Source: Afifellaceae bacterium
Lineage (GTDB): Bacteria; Pseudomonadota; Alphaproteobacteria; Rhizobiales; Afifellaceae
Length of the DNA: 64,000 nt
NCBI GenBank assembly: GCA_028284625.1
Contig: JANQRH010000026.1
Location: forward strand, 496,001 to 560,000
Direction of reading: 5' to 3'
The position numbers were made by a program, and so were the translations under genes. The notes under the pieces were generated by a model. The model did no database searches and was not told the DNA's origin. It saw only the letters and a list, made by a program, of their open reading frames with translations. Shown piece by piece: positions 42,903-52,094 of the stretch (position 1 is its first letter; each line of letters opens with the position of its first letter).

Positions 42903-44237
42903 CTATCGACGAGCTCCTCCGCTAGCGCTCTCAAATGGGCTCTTGGTCGGGGCAGACTTTAAGAGCGATCGGATTGTGCGCGATGCCGCAATCGTCTTGT
43001 TGCTGAGATAGGCCTCGCTGCGCCGCTCGACGCGATTGAGGTCGTAGAGGTAGTTCACCATCACCCCGCCGGATTGCCGCAAGCCGTTGTCGGAGAGGTC
43101 GGCCATGGCGTGAACGTTCTCAATCATGGCGCCATTACCGAGATGGAAGCGGGCGACGCTGTTGAGCGGGGCGCCATCGGAGCGCTTCGCCTGTGCTAGA
43201 TGGCGCGCCGCAAGCCCTCTGAGATTGCCGGCCATGGCCTGCAACGCCGAGAGGTCGCCGCGTCGCGCTTCGGCGATCGCCGCGACGGCGGCTTCACCAT
43301 GCTCGGATTGCGTGCCAAGCCAGTCGGCGAATCCCGGAAGCGGGGAGAGCGTCACAAAGGTCTTCAGTTGCGGCATCTCAGCCGACAGGTCCTGTACCAC
43401 CTGCTTGATCAGCGAGTTGCCGAAGGAGATGCCGCGCAGCCCTTTCTGGCAATTTGAGATGGAGTAGAAGACGGCGGTGTTGAGTTGATGCGGCGGGAGT
43501 TGCGGTCGGTCCTCCGCCAGCACGGACTGAACGGAATCCGGAATGCCCTTCGTCAGCGCGACCTCCACAAAGATCAGCGGATCGTCAGGCATGCAGGGAT
43601 GGAAATAGGCGTAGCAGCGGCGGTCGGGCGGCTGCAGGCGCCGCCGCAGGTCGTTCCAATCGCCGATGGCGTGCACGGCTTCGTACTCGACGATCCGTTC
43701 CAAAATGTCGGCCGGTGTCTGCCAGTTGATGCGCCTGAGAACCAGAAAGCCGCGATTGAACCAGGACGACAGAAGATGCACGAGGTCGAGGTCGATCCGG
43801 CCGAGCGCATCGTCGTCAGCGAGCATGTCCAAAAGGTCAGCGCGCATGTCGACAATGCGCGCTGTGGCGCCGTCGACCTGGTTGAGCTTGCGGAAGAGCC
43901 CCTGCCGCGGCGGTTCGGCCGCGGCGAGCAGCGCCTTCAGATGGGCCGTCGTCCGCGCCTCGGCGTACCGTTGCGCCGTCTCCTCGACTGCGAACGGGTC
44001 GAGGTCGAGCTCCCGGTCAAGGAAGGTGAGGTATGCGTGCTTCTCGTCGAAGGAGAGTTCCGCGTATCGCCTCAGAATCGAACGCGCCAAACGCAGCGTC
44101 GACACTTCGCCCTCATCGGCGACAAGCGCACGCGTCAGATCCTCGATCGACCGGGAATCGGTGTCGCCATTCGCCGTCGGCGTCCGCTCGAAGATCGAGG
44201 AGAGCAGATCGGTCAGGTAGTTTGTTCTCGCCATCAT
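42903..44237 (-). CDS. Malonyl-CoA decarboxylase
   Basis: A 444-residue MCD-family enzyme (MatA type) that converts malonyl-CoA to acetyl-CoA. The N-terminal helical region (about 1-170) is followed by a GNAT-fold catalytic domain with FVEVALTKGIP, AVFYSISNCQKGLRGISFGN and the C-terminal VARFHLGNGA and SGGVMVNYLYDL blocks with the catalytic Ser/His. Start ATG 44237 or 44234; a TTG at 44258 would add seven residues. It is first gene of mcd-matB-SLC13 and divergent from the dioxygenase gene. Confidence 0.92.
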   Translation of the reverse strand: MMARTNYLTDLLSSIFERTPTANGDTDSRSIEDLTRALVADEGEVSTLRLARSILRRYAELSFDEKHAYLTFLDRELDLDPFAVEETAQRYAEARTTAHLKALLAAAEPPRQGLFRKLNQVDGATARIVDMRADLLDMLADDDALGRIDLDLVHLLSSWFNRGFLVLRRINWQTPADILERIVEYEAVHAIGDWNDLRRRLQPPDRRCYAYFHPCMPDDPLIFVEVALTKGIPDSVQSVLAEDRPQLPPHQLNTAVFYSISNCQKGLRGISFGNSLIKQVVQDLSAEMPQLKTFVTLSPLPGFADWLGTQSEHGEAAVAAIAEARRGDLSALQAMAGNLRGLAARHLAQAKRSDGAPLNSVARFHLGNGAMIENVHAMADLSDNGLRQSGGVMVNYLYDLNRVERRSEAYLSNKTIAASRTIRSLLKSAPTKSPFESASGGARR

Positions 44238-44321
44238 TGCGCTACTGACTGCTGGCAATCTGGGCTACGGCGACTGCGGCATTGCCTCCGTTTCAGGCAA
44301 TGTAATCAAAAACGATAAAAA

Positions 44322-44350
44322 TTGACAATAGAAGAAATTATCGATATTTA
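44322..44350 (+). promoter_or_regulatory. Candidate promoter and operator for the dioxygenase-TRAP operon
   Basis: TTGACA (44322-44327), 17-nt spacer, TATTTA (44345-44350, weak -10). The palindrome TATCGATA (44339-44346), part of the repeated 9-mer ATCGATATT (44340-44348), covers the end of the spacer and the -10, a position suited to repression. The 226-nt intergenic region is AT-rich compared with its surroundings, as expected of a divergent promoter. Confidence 0.5.
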
Positions 44351-44463
44351 CTTGACTCGATGGCCGGGGACGCCTTGGCGGGCTGAGAGCCAAAGAAAAC
44401 TGTTCCTGCCATTAGACTGACGCCGCCGCCATGACGGGACGGCATCAGGACGCGAGGGCACAC

Positions 44464-45336
44464 ATGCGCAATGTGACCAAGGACAACATCACCGACGTTT
44501 TCCTCGGCTATTTCGGACCCGACACAGACCCGCGAATGCGGGAGATCATGACAGCGCTGGCGCGGCACATGCATGCCTTCGTCAAGGAGGTGGGGCTGAC
44601 GCACGCGGAGTGGCAGCGCGGCATCGATTTCCTTCAGCGCACCGGCGACATCTCAGACGCTGAGCGGCACGAATTCGTTTTGCTCTCCGACGTGCTCGGC
44701 GTGTCTTCGCTGGTCGACATGGTCAATGCGCGCTCCGGCGCGACGTCATCAAGCGTGCTCGGCCCGTTCCATATCGAAGGCGCGCCTGCGATCCCTTACG
44801 GCGCCGACTTGAAGCGGCACTATGGAGGCCCGGTGCTGTTGGTGGAGGGACAGGTTCGCTCCACCGACGGCGCACCGATCGCCGGCGCCAAGATCGACAT
44901 CTGGCAGACCGCGCCCAACGGCATGTACTCCAGTCAGGACCCGGAGCAGGACACCTACTCCTTCCACGGCATCATGACGACGCAGGCCGATGGCCGCTAC
45001 GCTTTCACCTCCGTCAAGCCGGTCAGCTACACGGTGCCCAATGACGGTCCGGTCGGCGAGATCTTGGATGCCACGGGCCGTCATCCGTGGCGCCCGTCAC
45101 ACCTGCACTACATCATCAAGGCGGAGGGCTTTCACCCGCTGGTGACGGAAGTCTTCGCCGCCGACGATCCCTATCTCGACCAGGACACCGTCTTCGGCGT
45201 GCGCGAGGATCTGGTGATGACCTACGTCGAAGAACCGGCCGAAAGTTTCCCGGCCGGTTTGGAACTCTCAGGCAAGGTCGATGAGCCGTACCTGCGGGTG
45301 CAGTTCGATTTGGTTTTGGCGCCCGAAGAGGCGTGA
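44464..45336 (+). CDS. Intradiol ring-cleavage dioxygenase (hydroxyquinol/catechol 1,2-dioxygenase type)
   Basis: A 290-residue non-haem Fe(III) dioxygenase with the N-terminal helical dimer domain (residues 1-100) and the catalytic beta-sandwich. The four iron ligands are all visible: Tyr155 (NGMYSS), Tyr189 (VSYTVPNDGPVG), His213 and His215 (RPSHLHY). Overall layout is closest to hydroxyquinol 1,2-dioxygenases, whose product is maleylacetate. Start ATG 44464 has GAGGG upstream. It leads an operon with a TRAP transporter and a sulfatase-like gene. Confidence 0.88.
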   Translation: MRNVTKDNITDVFLGYFGPDTDPRMREIMTALARHMHAFVKEVGLTHAEWQRGIDFLQRTGDISDAERHEFVLLSDVLGVSSLVDMVNARSGATSSSVLGPFHIEGAPAIPYGADLKRHYGGPVLLVEGQVRSTDGAPIAGAKIDIWQTAPNGMYSSQDPEQDTYSFHGIMTTQADGRYAFTSVKPVSYTVPNDGPVGEILDATGRHPWRPSHLHYIIKAEGFHPLVTEVFAADDPYLDQDTVFGVREDLVMTYVEEPAESFPAGLELSGKVDEPYLRVQFDLVLAPEEA

Positions 45337-45395
45337 CAGACGCGGTCGCAAAACCCGCGACCAAGAAAAACGGGCAAAGGACGGAGGAACCAAAG

Positions 45396-46424
45396 ATGAG
45401 AGTTGCACACAGCTTGATGGCAGCGGCCGCGCTTGCGCTCCTTGCCGGCGCCGCGCAGGCCAATACGCGACTTGTGGTGAACTGCTTCTGGCCGCCGCAG
45501 CATTATGTCTGCCAGTCGATCCTGCCGACCTGGCTGGAATGGGTTGAGGAGGCGACCGAGGGCCGCGTGCGCGGCATCATCCCGCCGAAGACGGTCGCTG
45601 CCCCGCCGGAGCAATGGGATTCGGTGGAGAAGGGCATCGTCGACGTGGCCCCGCAGTTCAATGGCTTCGTGCAGAACCGCGTGCAGGGCCCGCTCGTCGC
45701 GATGAACCTCTTCGTCTCCTCAAAAGACGCCGTCGCCATGTCGCAGGCGCTTTGGGAGACCTACGAGCAATTCTACCCGGATGAGTACGAAGGCGTTCAC
45801 CTGCTCTCCACCTGGGTGATCACGCCGGGCTCCGTCTACAGCCAGACAGACACGCCGATCCTGTCGATGGATGAGCTGATCAACCGCAAGATCTGGGCGC
45901 TGCCCGGCGCCTCGGCCAATCTTCTGAAGAAGCTCGGCTCGGGCGTCGTTGCGGGTCCTGCCGTGCAGGCCAACGAGATCATCTCGCGCGGCGTGGTCGA
46001 TGGCTACATTGCGCTGAGCCCGACCTCTCTGCAGAGCTTCCAGCTGATCCCCTACACCAAGTCGATGACGCGCTTCAGCCGCGGCATGTACACGACCTCG
46101 TTCTCGCTCCTGATCAACGAGGACAAATGGGCGGAGATTTCGCCGGAGGATCAGGCGGCGATCATGGAGGTCTCCGGTCCGAAGTTCGGCCGCATGGCCG
46201 CGCAGGAATGGCATGATGCCGACGAGCGAGGCATGGCCGCGATGCAGGAGGCAGGCATTGAGCTCCACGACGCGCCGGCGGAGTTTGAGAATGCGCTGAT
46301 TGAAGCCTCACAGCCGTTGACCGAAGCCTGGATTGAGAAGGCAAGCGCCAAGGGCCTGGACGCGGCGGCCATGCTTGAGTTCTATACGTCTCGTCTGCAG
46401 GAGCTGACGGCAGCCAACCAATAA
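45396..46424 (+). CDS. TRAP transporter substrate-binding protein (DctP family)
   Basis: A 342-residue periplasmic binding protein with a signal peptide (LMAAAALALLAGAAQA, cut near residue 22). The family pattern includes WALPGASANLLKKLGSGVVAGPAVQANEI and SFSLLINEDKWAEI. TRAP-P proteins bind carboxylates; the divergent members near aromatic genes often bind aromatic acids. GGAGG precedes ATG 45396. It starts 59 nt after the dioxygenase. Confidence 0.9.
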   Translation: MRVAHSLMAAAALALLAGAAQANTRLVVNCFWPPQHYVCQSILPTWLEWVEEATEGRVRGIIPPKTVAAPPEQWDSVEKGIVDVAPQFNGFVQNRVQGPLVAMNLFVSSKDAVAMSQALWETYEQFYPDEYEGVHLLSTWVITPGSVYSQTDTPILSMDELINRKIWALPGASANLLKKLGSGVVAGPAVQANEIISRGVVDGYIALSPTSLQSFQLIPYTKSMTRFSRGMYTTSFSLLINEDKWAEISPEDQAAIMEVSGPKFGRMAAQEWHDADERGMAAMQEAGIELHDAPAEFENALIEASQPLTEAWIEKASAKGLDAAAMLEFYTSRLQELTAANQ

Positions 46425-46445
46425 CAAGCCAGGGGGGCGGCGGCG

Positions 46446-46955
46446 ATGAAACGCTTTGCGCGCGCGGCGCTGCCGCCCATCCTCTCCGGGCTGGAGATCC
46501 TCTCAGCAATCTTGCTGTTCGTCATGATGGCGCTGACATGTGTCGACGTCGTCGGGCGCTACATCTTCACCGCGCCGGTGTTCGGCGCGGCGGAGATGAT
46601 CCAGTTCCTCCTCGCCATCACCATTTTCGCTGGGCTGGGCTTGGTCAACGCGCACGACGACCACATCGTCGTGGAACTTTTCGAGGACCGGATAAGGCGC
46701 CGCATCCCGCGGCTTCACCGCTACATCGTGCAGGGTTTTTCCGTGCTCGCCATGGCGGTGATCGCCTGGGAGCTGACGCAATTCGCGCTGGAGGCATACG
46801 CGCTCGGCAAGATCACCATCGTCCTTGAATGGCCGCTGGTGATCGTCGCCGGCTCTGTTGCGGCGCTCTCTTTCGTGAGCCTCATCGCCCAGCTCCTCGG
46901 GCTCGCGTTGGAAGAGCCGGCGCACGGCGTCGAGGATCACGCGAGCAAGATATGA
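46446..46955 (+). CDS. TRAP transporter small permease (DctQ)
   Basis: A 169-residue four-helix membrane subunit with the DctQ pattern DVVGRYIFTAPVFGAAEM. It links to the large permease DctM, whose ATG overlaps its stop. Together with DctP it forms a Na+- or H+-driven high-affinity importer. Confidence 0.9.
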   Translation: MKRFARAALPPILSGLEILSAILLFVMMALTCVDVVGRYIFTAPVFGAAEMIQFLLAITIFAGLGLVNAHDDHIVVELFEDRIRRRIPRLHRYIVQGFSVLAMAVIAWELTQFALEAYALGKITIVLEWPLVIVAGSVAALSFVSLIAQLLGLALEEPAHGVEDHASKI

Positions 46956-48247
46956 TCACCGCGCTCGTCGGCTTCGCGATCCTCATCGGGCTTTGTTTCT
47001 TCGGCTTCCGCGTCGGCTTCGCCACGATGATGGTGGGCATTGTCGGCTTTGCACTTCAGCGCGGGCCCGAGGCAGCGCTCGCCATGGCCGGACAGCAGGT
47101 CATGGAAGACGCGATGAACTACAATCTCAGCGTCATTCCGCTGTTCATCCTGATGGGCGTATTCATCTATCGCGCCGATATCAGCCGCGATTTGTTCGAC
47201 GCGGCCTATGCCGGGCTTGGCCGGTTCCGTGGCGGGCTGGCTCTGTCGACCGTGGTGGCCTGCGCCGGCTTCTCCGCCGTCTGCGGCTCTTCGCTTGCCA
47301 CCGCCGCCACCATGACCAAGGTCGCGATGCCGCCGATGCGCCGCTACAATTATCGCGACAGCCTGGCGACCGGCACCATCGCCTCCGGCGGCACACTCGG
47401 CATCATGATCCCGCCATCCGTGCCGCTGGTGATCTACGGCATCGTCGCGGAGCAGGACATTGGCCAGCTCTTTATCGCTGGCATCCTCCCCGGCATTTTG
47501 CTCGTCGCGCTATTCATGGGAGCGGTGGCGATCGTCGTCCGGCGCGACCCCACCGCTGGACCGGCCGGCGAGCCGATGGACCCGAAGCGCAAGCGCGCCG
47601 CACTCCGCGCCGTGTGGCCGGTTATCGGGCTCTTCGTCTTGGTGCTCGGCGGCATCTATAGTGGCATCTTCACGCCGACGGAGGCCTCCGGCATCGGAGC
47701 AGCCGGTGCTGCAATCATCGCCCTTGCGCGCGGGCGTCTGAGGCAACTCAAGGAATGGCGCGAAGCGCTGGTGGAAGCCACCAAGACCACGGCGAGCCTC
47801 TTCATCGTGATCTTCGGCGCGCTGGTCTTCGCGCAGTTCATCAACCTCTCCGGCATGCCCTACGACTTGCTGTTCATCATCGACGACATGAACCTCAGCC
47901 CCTGGGCGCTGGTCGTGGCGGTCGCCATCATCGCCGTGCTGATGGGCATGGTGTTTGAGGCGATCGGCATCCTGCTTCTGCTTGTGCCGGTCTTCCTGCC
48001 GTCGCTCTATCAATCCGGCGTCGACATGATCTGGTTCGGCATCGTCGTCGTGGTGGTGACGGAGCTTGGCCTCATCACGCCGCCGATCGGCATGAATGTG
48101 TTCGTCGTGAAGTCGGTCATTCCGGACGTCCATCTCGGACAGATTTTCCGTGGCGTGACGCCCTTCATCTTTGCCATACTCACCGCGCTCATTCTCGTGT
48201 TCTTCATCCCCGGCATCGCCACATGGCTGCCGGCGCTCATGCGTTAG
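46952..48247 (+). CDS. TRAP transporter large permease (DctM)
   Basis: A 431-residue, about 12-helix permease. DctM marks are GFSAVCGSSLATAATMTKVAMP, GGTLGIMIPPSVPLVIYG and ELGLITPPIGMNVFVV. The ATG overlaps the dctQ stop (ATGA). It is followed after 16 nt by the sulfatase-like gene, so all five genes from the dioxygenase on appear to be one operon. Confidence 0.93.
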   Translation: MITALVGFAILIGLCFFGFRVGFATMMVGIVGFALQRGPEAALAMAGQQVMEDAMNYNLSVIPLFILMGVFIYRADISRDLFDAAYAGLGRFRGGLALSTVVACAGFSAVCGSSLATAATMTKVAMPPMRRYNYRDSLATGTIASGGTLGIMIPPSVPLVIYGIVAEQDIGQLFIAGILPGILLVALFMGAVAIVVRRDPTAGPAGEPMDPKRKRAALRAVWPVIGLFVLVLGGIYSGIFTPTEASGIGAAGAAIIALARGRLRQLKEWREALVEATKTTASLFIVIFGALVFAQFINLSGMPYDLLFIIDDMNLSPWALVVAVAIIAVLMGMVFEAIGILLLLVPVFLPSLYQSGVDMIWFGIVVVVVTELGLITPPIGMNVFVVKSVIPDVHLGQIFRGVTPFIFAILTALILVFFIPGIATWLPALMR

Positions 48248-48263
48248 CTTTTCCGAACCGATC

Positions 48264-49889
48264 ATGCCTGCCAAAAACGTCCTATGGATCATGGCCGACC
48301 AGCTTCGCTGGGATTATCTCTCCTGCTACGGCCACAAGACGCTTCACACCCCGCATATCGACCGCTTGGCCGAAAGGGGTGTGCGCTTCGACCGCGCCTA
48401 TGTGCAATCGCCGATCTGCGGTCCAAGCCGCATGAGCTACTACACCGGCCGCTACATGCGCTCGCACGGCTCCACCTGGAACGGCTTCCCGCTCAGAATC
48501 GGCGAGCCCACGCTCGGCGATCATCTGCGCGAGCTGGGCGTGCGCTGTGCACTGGTCGGCAAGACCCACATGATTGCCGACATTGAAGGCATGAAGCGCC
48601 TCGGCGTTGATCCCAATTCCGATCTCGGCGTGTTCGCACGCGAATGCGGCTTTGAGCCGTTTGAGCGCGACGACGGCATGCACCCTGACGGCTATTACGA
48701 CGCCAACCCGCGTTACGACGATTACCTCCGCGCCAACGGTATGGGCGGCGACAATCCGTGGGAGCTGTGGGCGAATTCCGCGGAGGGCCCGAACGGCGAG
48801 CGGCTGTCAGGCTGGCTGATCGAAAACAGCCATTTGCCGGCGCGCGTGCCGGAGGAGCATTCCGAGACGACTTATCTGACGGGCCGCGGCATCGACTTCA
48901 TCGAGGAGGCCGGCGACCGCCCATGGCTCTGCCATCTCTCCTACATCAAGCCGCATTGGCCGTATCTGGCGCCGGCGCCCTACAACGACATGTATGGCCT
49001 GGATGACATCCAGCCGCCGGTTCGCTCCAATTCCGAGCGCCAGACGACGCATCCGCTTTTCAAGGCGTGGCAGGAGCAGCGCGTCTGCCAGAGCTTTGCG
49101 CGCGACGAGGTCCGCGAGCGTGCGGTGCCCACCTATATGGGCCTGATCAAGCAGCTCGATGATCAGCTGGGCCGGCTCTTCGACTATCTGGAGACGTCCG
49201 GTCGCATGGCCGACACGATGATCGTCGTCTCGTCCGACCACGGCGACAATCTCGGCGACCACTGGCTCGGAGAAAAGGATCTGTTCTTCGACTGCTCAGC
49301 ACGTGTGCCGCTGATCATCTACGACCCGCGACCTGAAGCTGACGCAACGCGCGGCACTGCTACGTCCGCATTGGTGGAAGGCATCGACCTTGCGCCGACG
49401 TTCCTGGAGTTCTTCGGTGGGTCGCCAAAGCCGCATATCTTGGAAGGACAGTGCCTGCAGCCATTGCTTCATAGCGAATCCACGTCTTGGCGCAGCTATT
49501 GCTTTTCCGAGTACGACTACGCCACGCGCGAAGCCCGCTTGGCGCTCGGAATTGATGAAGCGGATGCGCGCCTCGCGATGGTCTTCGACGGGCGTTGGAA
49601 GTACACGTATTGCGAAGGCTTCCGCCCGATGCTCTTCGATCTGGAAACGGATCCCAACGAGCTGATCGATCTCGGCGACGACCCTGAATACGAGACGGAA
49701 CGCACGCGTCTGCGTGAAGCGCTGTTTGAATGGTATCGCAGACATCACAACCGCATCACCCGATCGCCCGACGCAATCAACAAGATGGCTGAGCAGCAGG
49801 AGCCGCCCGGCATCGTGATCGGCTATTGGGACGAAGAGGAACTCGCCGCCGACGGCCGCTCCGTGCCGGGTGGGACGCGCTCCAAATAA
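48264..49889 (+). CDS. Sulfatase / phosphonate monoester hydrolase-family enzyme
   Basis: A 541-residue alkaline-phosphatase-superfamily hydrolase. Cys52 in CGPSRMSYYTGR is the site converted to formylglycine in type I sulfatases. Metal ligands are in IMADQLRWD and SSDHGDNLGDHWLGEKDLFFD. The C-terminal EYDYATREARLALGI and YKYTYCEGFRPMLFDLETDPNELIDL resemble rhizobial phosphonate monoester hydrolases more than choline sulfatases. It has no signal peptide, so it should act in the cytoplasm on an imported ester, perhaps one brought in by the adjacent TRAP system (inference). Confidence 0.82.
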   Translation: MPAKNVLWIMADQLRWDYLSCYGHKTLHTPHIDRLAERGVRFDRAYVQSPICGPSRMSYYTGRYMRSHGSTWNGFPLRIGEPTLGDHLRELGVRCALVGKTHMIADIEGMKRLGVDPNSDLGVFARECGFEPFERDDGMHPDGYYDANPRYDDYLRANGMGGDNPWELWANSAEGPNGERLSGWLIENSHLPARVPEEHSETTYLTGRGIDFIEEAGDRPWLCHLSYIKPHWPYLAPAPYNDMYGLDDIQPPVRSNSERQTTHPLFKAWQEQRVCQSFARDEVRERAVPTYMGLIKQLDDQLGRLFDYLETSGRMADTMIVVSSDHGDNLGDHWLGEKDLFFDCSARVPLIIYDPRPEADATRGTATSALVEGIDLAPTFLEFFGGSPKPHILEGQCLQPLLHSESTSWRSYCFSEYDYATREARLALGIDEADARLAMVFDGRWKYTYCEGFRPMLFDLETDPNELIDLGDDPEYETERTRLREALFEWYRRHHNRITRSPDAINKMAEQQEPPGIVIGYWDEEELAADGRSVPGGTRSK

Positions 49890-50193
49890 AGGCCCGCAAA
49901 CTCCGCAGTCGATGATTCGGCGATGGCGGCACTCAGCCGACTGTTCTCACCGTTCGGTTGCTTTCGTTGAAAACGCAAGGTTGTGAATACGGCGGTGGCC
50001 GGATCGCCATGCTGGCGTAAGTCTTTGAAAAACAGGTCTATTACGCTCTGCGATTGCGCATGCCGACGGCGCAGCCGCAGGCGCGATTTGACACTGGTCA
50101 ATGCAGGTCGCGGCGGCGACCGACAATCTCCGCGCTGGCGCCCGGTTGTCGGGCAACGACAAAGGGCAGCCGAGAACGCAGATGGAGATTGTG
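49890..50193 (+). other. Intergenic region, 304 nt, with a FixK/FNR-type box
   Basis: No gene was recognised here. The main feature is the TTGA-N6-TCAA box near its 3' end. No terminator with a T-run was seen behind the sulfatase-like gene. Confidence 0.6.
50088..50101. promoter_or_regulatory. FixK/FNR-type box upstream of the alpha/beta hydrolase gene
   Basis: TTGACACTGGTCAA fits TTGA-N6-TCAA with an inner C/G pair (TTGAC-N4-GTCAA), which is fully symmetrical at the outer five positions. It is centred about 100 nt before the chosen ATG 50194, leaving room for an activated promoter. Confidence 0.6.
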
Positions 50194-50904
50194 ATGGCCG
50201 CCCTGGCCAATCCAGCGGCGAAATTGGCGACGAGGCGAACGACCAGCTCTCGCGACGTACGTATTCCGCCGCTTGGCCTTGCCGGCACCTTGCAGCTGTC
50301 GCCAGACTCCAATGGCTTGATCGTCTTCGCCCATGGCAGCGGCTCCAGTCGGTTTAGCTCCCGCAACACGGCTGTCGCAGATGCGCTCAACAATTCTGGC
50401 CACACCACGCTTTTGTTTGATCTGCTGCTGCCGGAGGAGGAGAGGGACCGGCGGCGCGTGTTCGACATTCCGCTGCTCGCCGACCGGCTGATTGATGTCG
50501 TGCAATGGATCGATCGCGACAAGACGCTTGCAGGGCTGCCGCTCATCTTGTTTGGCGCAAGCACTGGAGCGGGTGCAGCTCTGGTCGCCGCAGCGCGGCT
50601 TGGTGACAGGATCAGCGCGGTGATATCGCGCGGCGGTCGCCCCGATCTGGCGGGCCGTGCGTTGGAAGCGGTGCGTGTTCCGACATTGCTGATCGTCGGC
50701 GGCAATGACGACGTTGTCCTTGAGCTGAACGAAGAGGCGCTGTCGCGGCTGAACGGACCTAAGGCACTTCAGATTGTGCCGAACGCGACGCATCTGTTTC
50801 CCGAACCTGGCGCGTTGGCCAAAGTCATCGATTTCGCCAACGATTGGCTTGATCGCCATCTCGACTATGCTGACGACGGTCCGGTCGCCAAGGCCGGTTC
50901 GTAG
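50194..50904 (+). CDS. Alpha/beta hydrolase (dienelactone-hydrolase-like)
   Basis: A 236-residue cytoplasmic hydrolase with the nucleophile elbow GASTG (Ser123), an acid in GGNDD (Asp172/173) and His200 (NATHLF). Substrate unknown. Start ATG 50194 has GGAG 6 nt upstream; ATG 50182 and earlier codons are possible. It is followed after 10 nt by a phosphoribosyltransferase gene. These two domains occur side by side or fused in other bacteria, for example in mycobacterial Rv0571c of the hypoxia-linked DosR regulon. Confidence 0.82.
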   Translation: MAALANPAAKLATRRTTSSRDVRIPPLGLAGTLQLSPDSNGLIVFAHGSGSSRFSSRNTAVADALNNSGHTTLLFDLLLPEEERDRRRVFDIPLLADRLIDVVQWIDRDKTLAGLPLILFGASTGAGAALVAAARLGDRISAVISRGGRPDLAGRALEAVRVPTLLIVGGNDDVVLELNEEALSRLNGPKALQIVPNATHLFPEPGALAKVIDFANDWLDRHLDYADDGPVAKAGS

Positions 50905-50914
50905 AAGGCAGCCA

Positions 50915-51580
50915 ATGCCGTTTCGTGATCGCGCGGAAGCGGGTGTACGCCTTGCCGCGGCGCTTGCTCATTTCAAGGGAGAGCGCCCGATCGTGCTCGC
51001 GCTGCCGCGTGGCGGCGTAACGGTCGCTGCTGAAGTGGCGGCGGCACTCGACGCACCGCTCGATGTCATTCTCGTGCGCAAGATCGGCGTGCCGGCGCAG
51101 CCGGAACTTGCCATGGGCGCAGTCGTCAACGGCGCGAACCCGATCATCGTGCGCAACGAAGATGTGCTGCGTTTCGCTGGTATCTCGGATGCGGAGTTTA
51201 ACGAGGTGCGCGATCGTGAGCTGGACGAGATACGCCGCCGCCGCGCGCGCTACCTAGGCGACCGTGCGCATCCTGAACTGCGCGGACGCGTGATTATCGT
51301 CGTCGACGATGGGGTCGCGACCGGCGCCACGACCCGCGCGGCACTCGGTGCGATGCGCCAGCACCAACCCGAACGGCTGATACTCGCCGTCCCGGTCGCG
51401 CCGACTGACACGTTGCAGAAGCTTCGCGACGAAGTCGATGAGCTCGTCTGTCTTGAGGACTACGAGCAGTTCGCGGCCATAGGCCTCTACTACGACGATT
51501 TCAGGCAGATTTCCGACCAGGAAGTGACATCGATCCTGGCGCGCTTCCCCGCAAGGGAGGAGCAGACCTCCGACACCTGA
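50915..51580 (+). CDS. Phosphoribosyltransferase-domain protein
   Basis: A 221-residue type I PRTase. The PRPP loop is VIIVVDDGVATGATTRAAL (about residues 126-144), and LALPRGGVTVAAEVA gives the pyrophosphate-binding turn. It is not one of the standard purine or pyrimidine salvage enzymes, and its acceptor is unknown. It is probably translated with the upstream hydrolase. The DUF3775 gene lies convergent 18 nt downstream. Confidence 0.84.
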   Translation: MPFRDRAEAGVRLAAALAHFKGERPIVLALPRGGVTVAAEVAAALDAPLDVILVRKIGVPAQPELAMGAVVNGANPIIVRNEDVLRFAGISDAEFNEVRDRELDEIRRRRARYLGDRAHPELRGRVIIVVDDGVATGATTRAALGAMRQHQPERLILAVPVAPTDTLQKLRDEVDELVCLEDYEQFAAIGLYYDDFRQISDQEVTSILARFPAREEQTSDT

Positions 51581-51598
51581 GTGGCGTTGTCGCCTGTC

Positions 51599-52030
51599 TC
51601 AGAAGTGCGCCATGTCGGCATCGTCGGGGCGATGCCCGAGTTCCGCAAGCCCTTCCTCAAGGTAATCGCCAAGCGCCGGCATGCCCGTCAGGTAGGGTGC
51701 AGAGTTAGGCCGATGGCGCTCAAAAGCCAGCGACCGCGCGCCGGCGAAATCCGTGCGATCAAAATCGCCGCGTCCGACCCAGGCAATGGCGATCAGATCG
51801 ACGACCTCGTCGTCGTTTAGATCGATGATCGCTTCTTGCAGCTCCTGCAGCGTTGGGTCTTGCGCGTAGTCCTCAATAACCTGGCTGTCTGAGTCGTCAG
51901 CCGTATTGGATCCGGGACCGGGCTCCGCCGGCTCGACCTTTGCGTCGAACTCGCGCGCCTTGACGATGATGTAGGCGACCTTTTCCGGACTGATGTTGAT
52001 GTCAACAGGTTCGGGCGGTTCTTTGATCAT
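51599..52030 (-). CDS. DUF3775 domain protein
   Basis: A 143-residue acidic protein. INISPEKVAYIIVKAREFDAKV at the N-terminus and LNDDEVVDLIAIAWVGRGDF with YLTGMPALGDYLEEGLAELG at the C-terminus are the DUF3775 pattern. Function unknown. Start ATG 52030 has GGAGAGG upstream; ATG 52042 would add four residues. A FixK/FNR-type box is centred about 71 nt before the ATG. Confidence 0.82.
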   Translation of the reverse strand: MIKEPPEPVDINISPEKVAYIIVKAREFDAKVEPAEPGPGSNTADDSDSQVIEDYAQDPTLQELQEAIIDLNDDEVVDLIAIAWVGRGDFDRTDFAGARSLAFERHRPNSAPYLTGMPALGDYLEEGLAELGHRPDDADMAHF

Positions 52031-52094
52031 GGCCCTCTCCATGGTTTTGTTGTGTCGCCGCGAACAAGTGGGGCCCATGCACCTTGTTGTGACC

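Noticed and set aside
50915-51580. Reading the phosphoribosyltransferase as a purine or pyrimidine salvage enzyme
   Set aside because: Only the PRPP loop is shared; base-specific hood motifs of Apt, Hpt or Upp are not visible.
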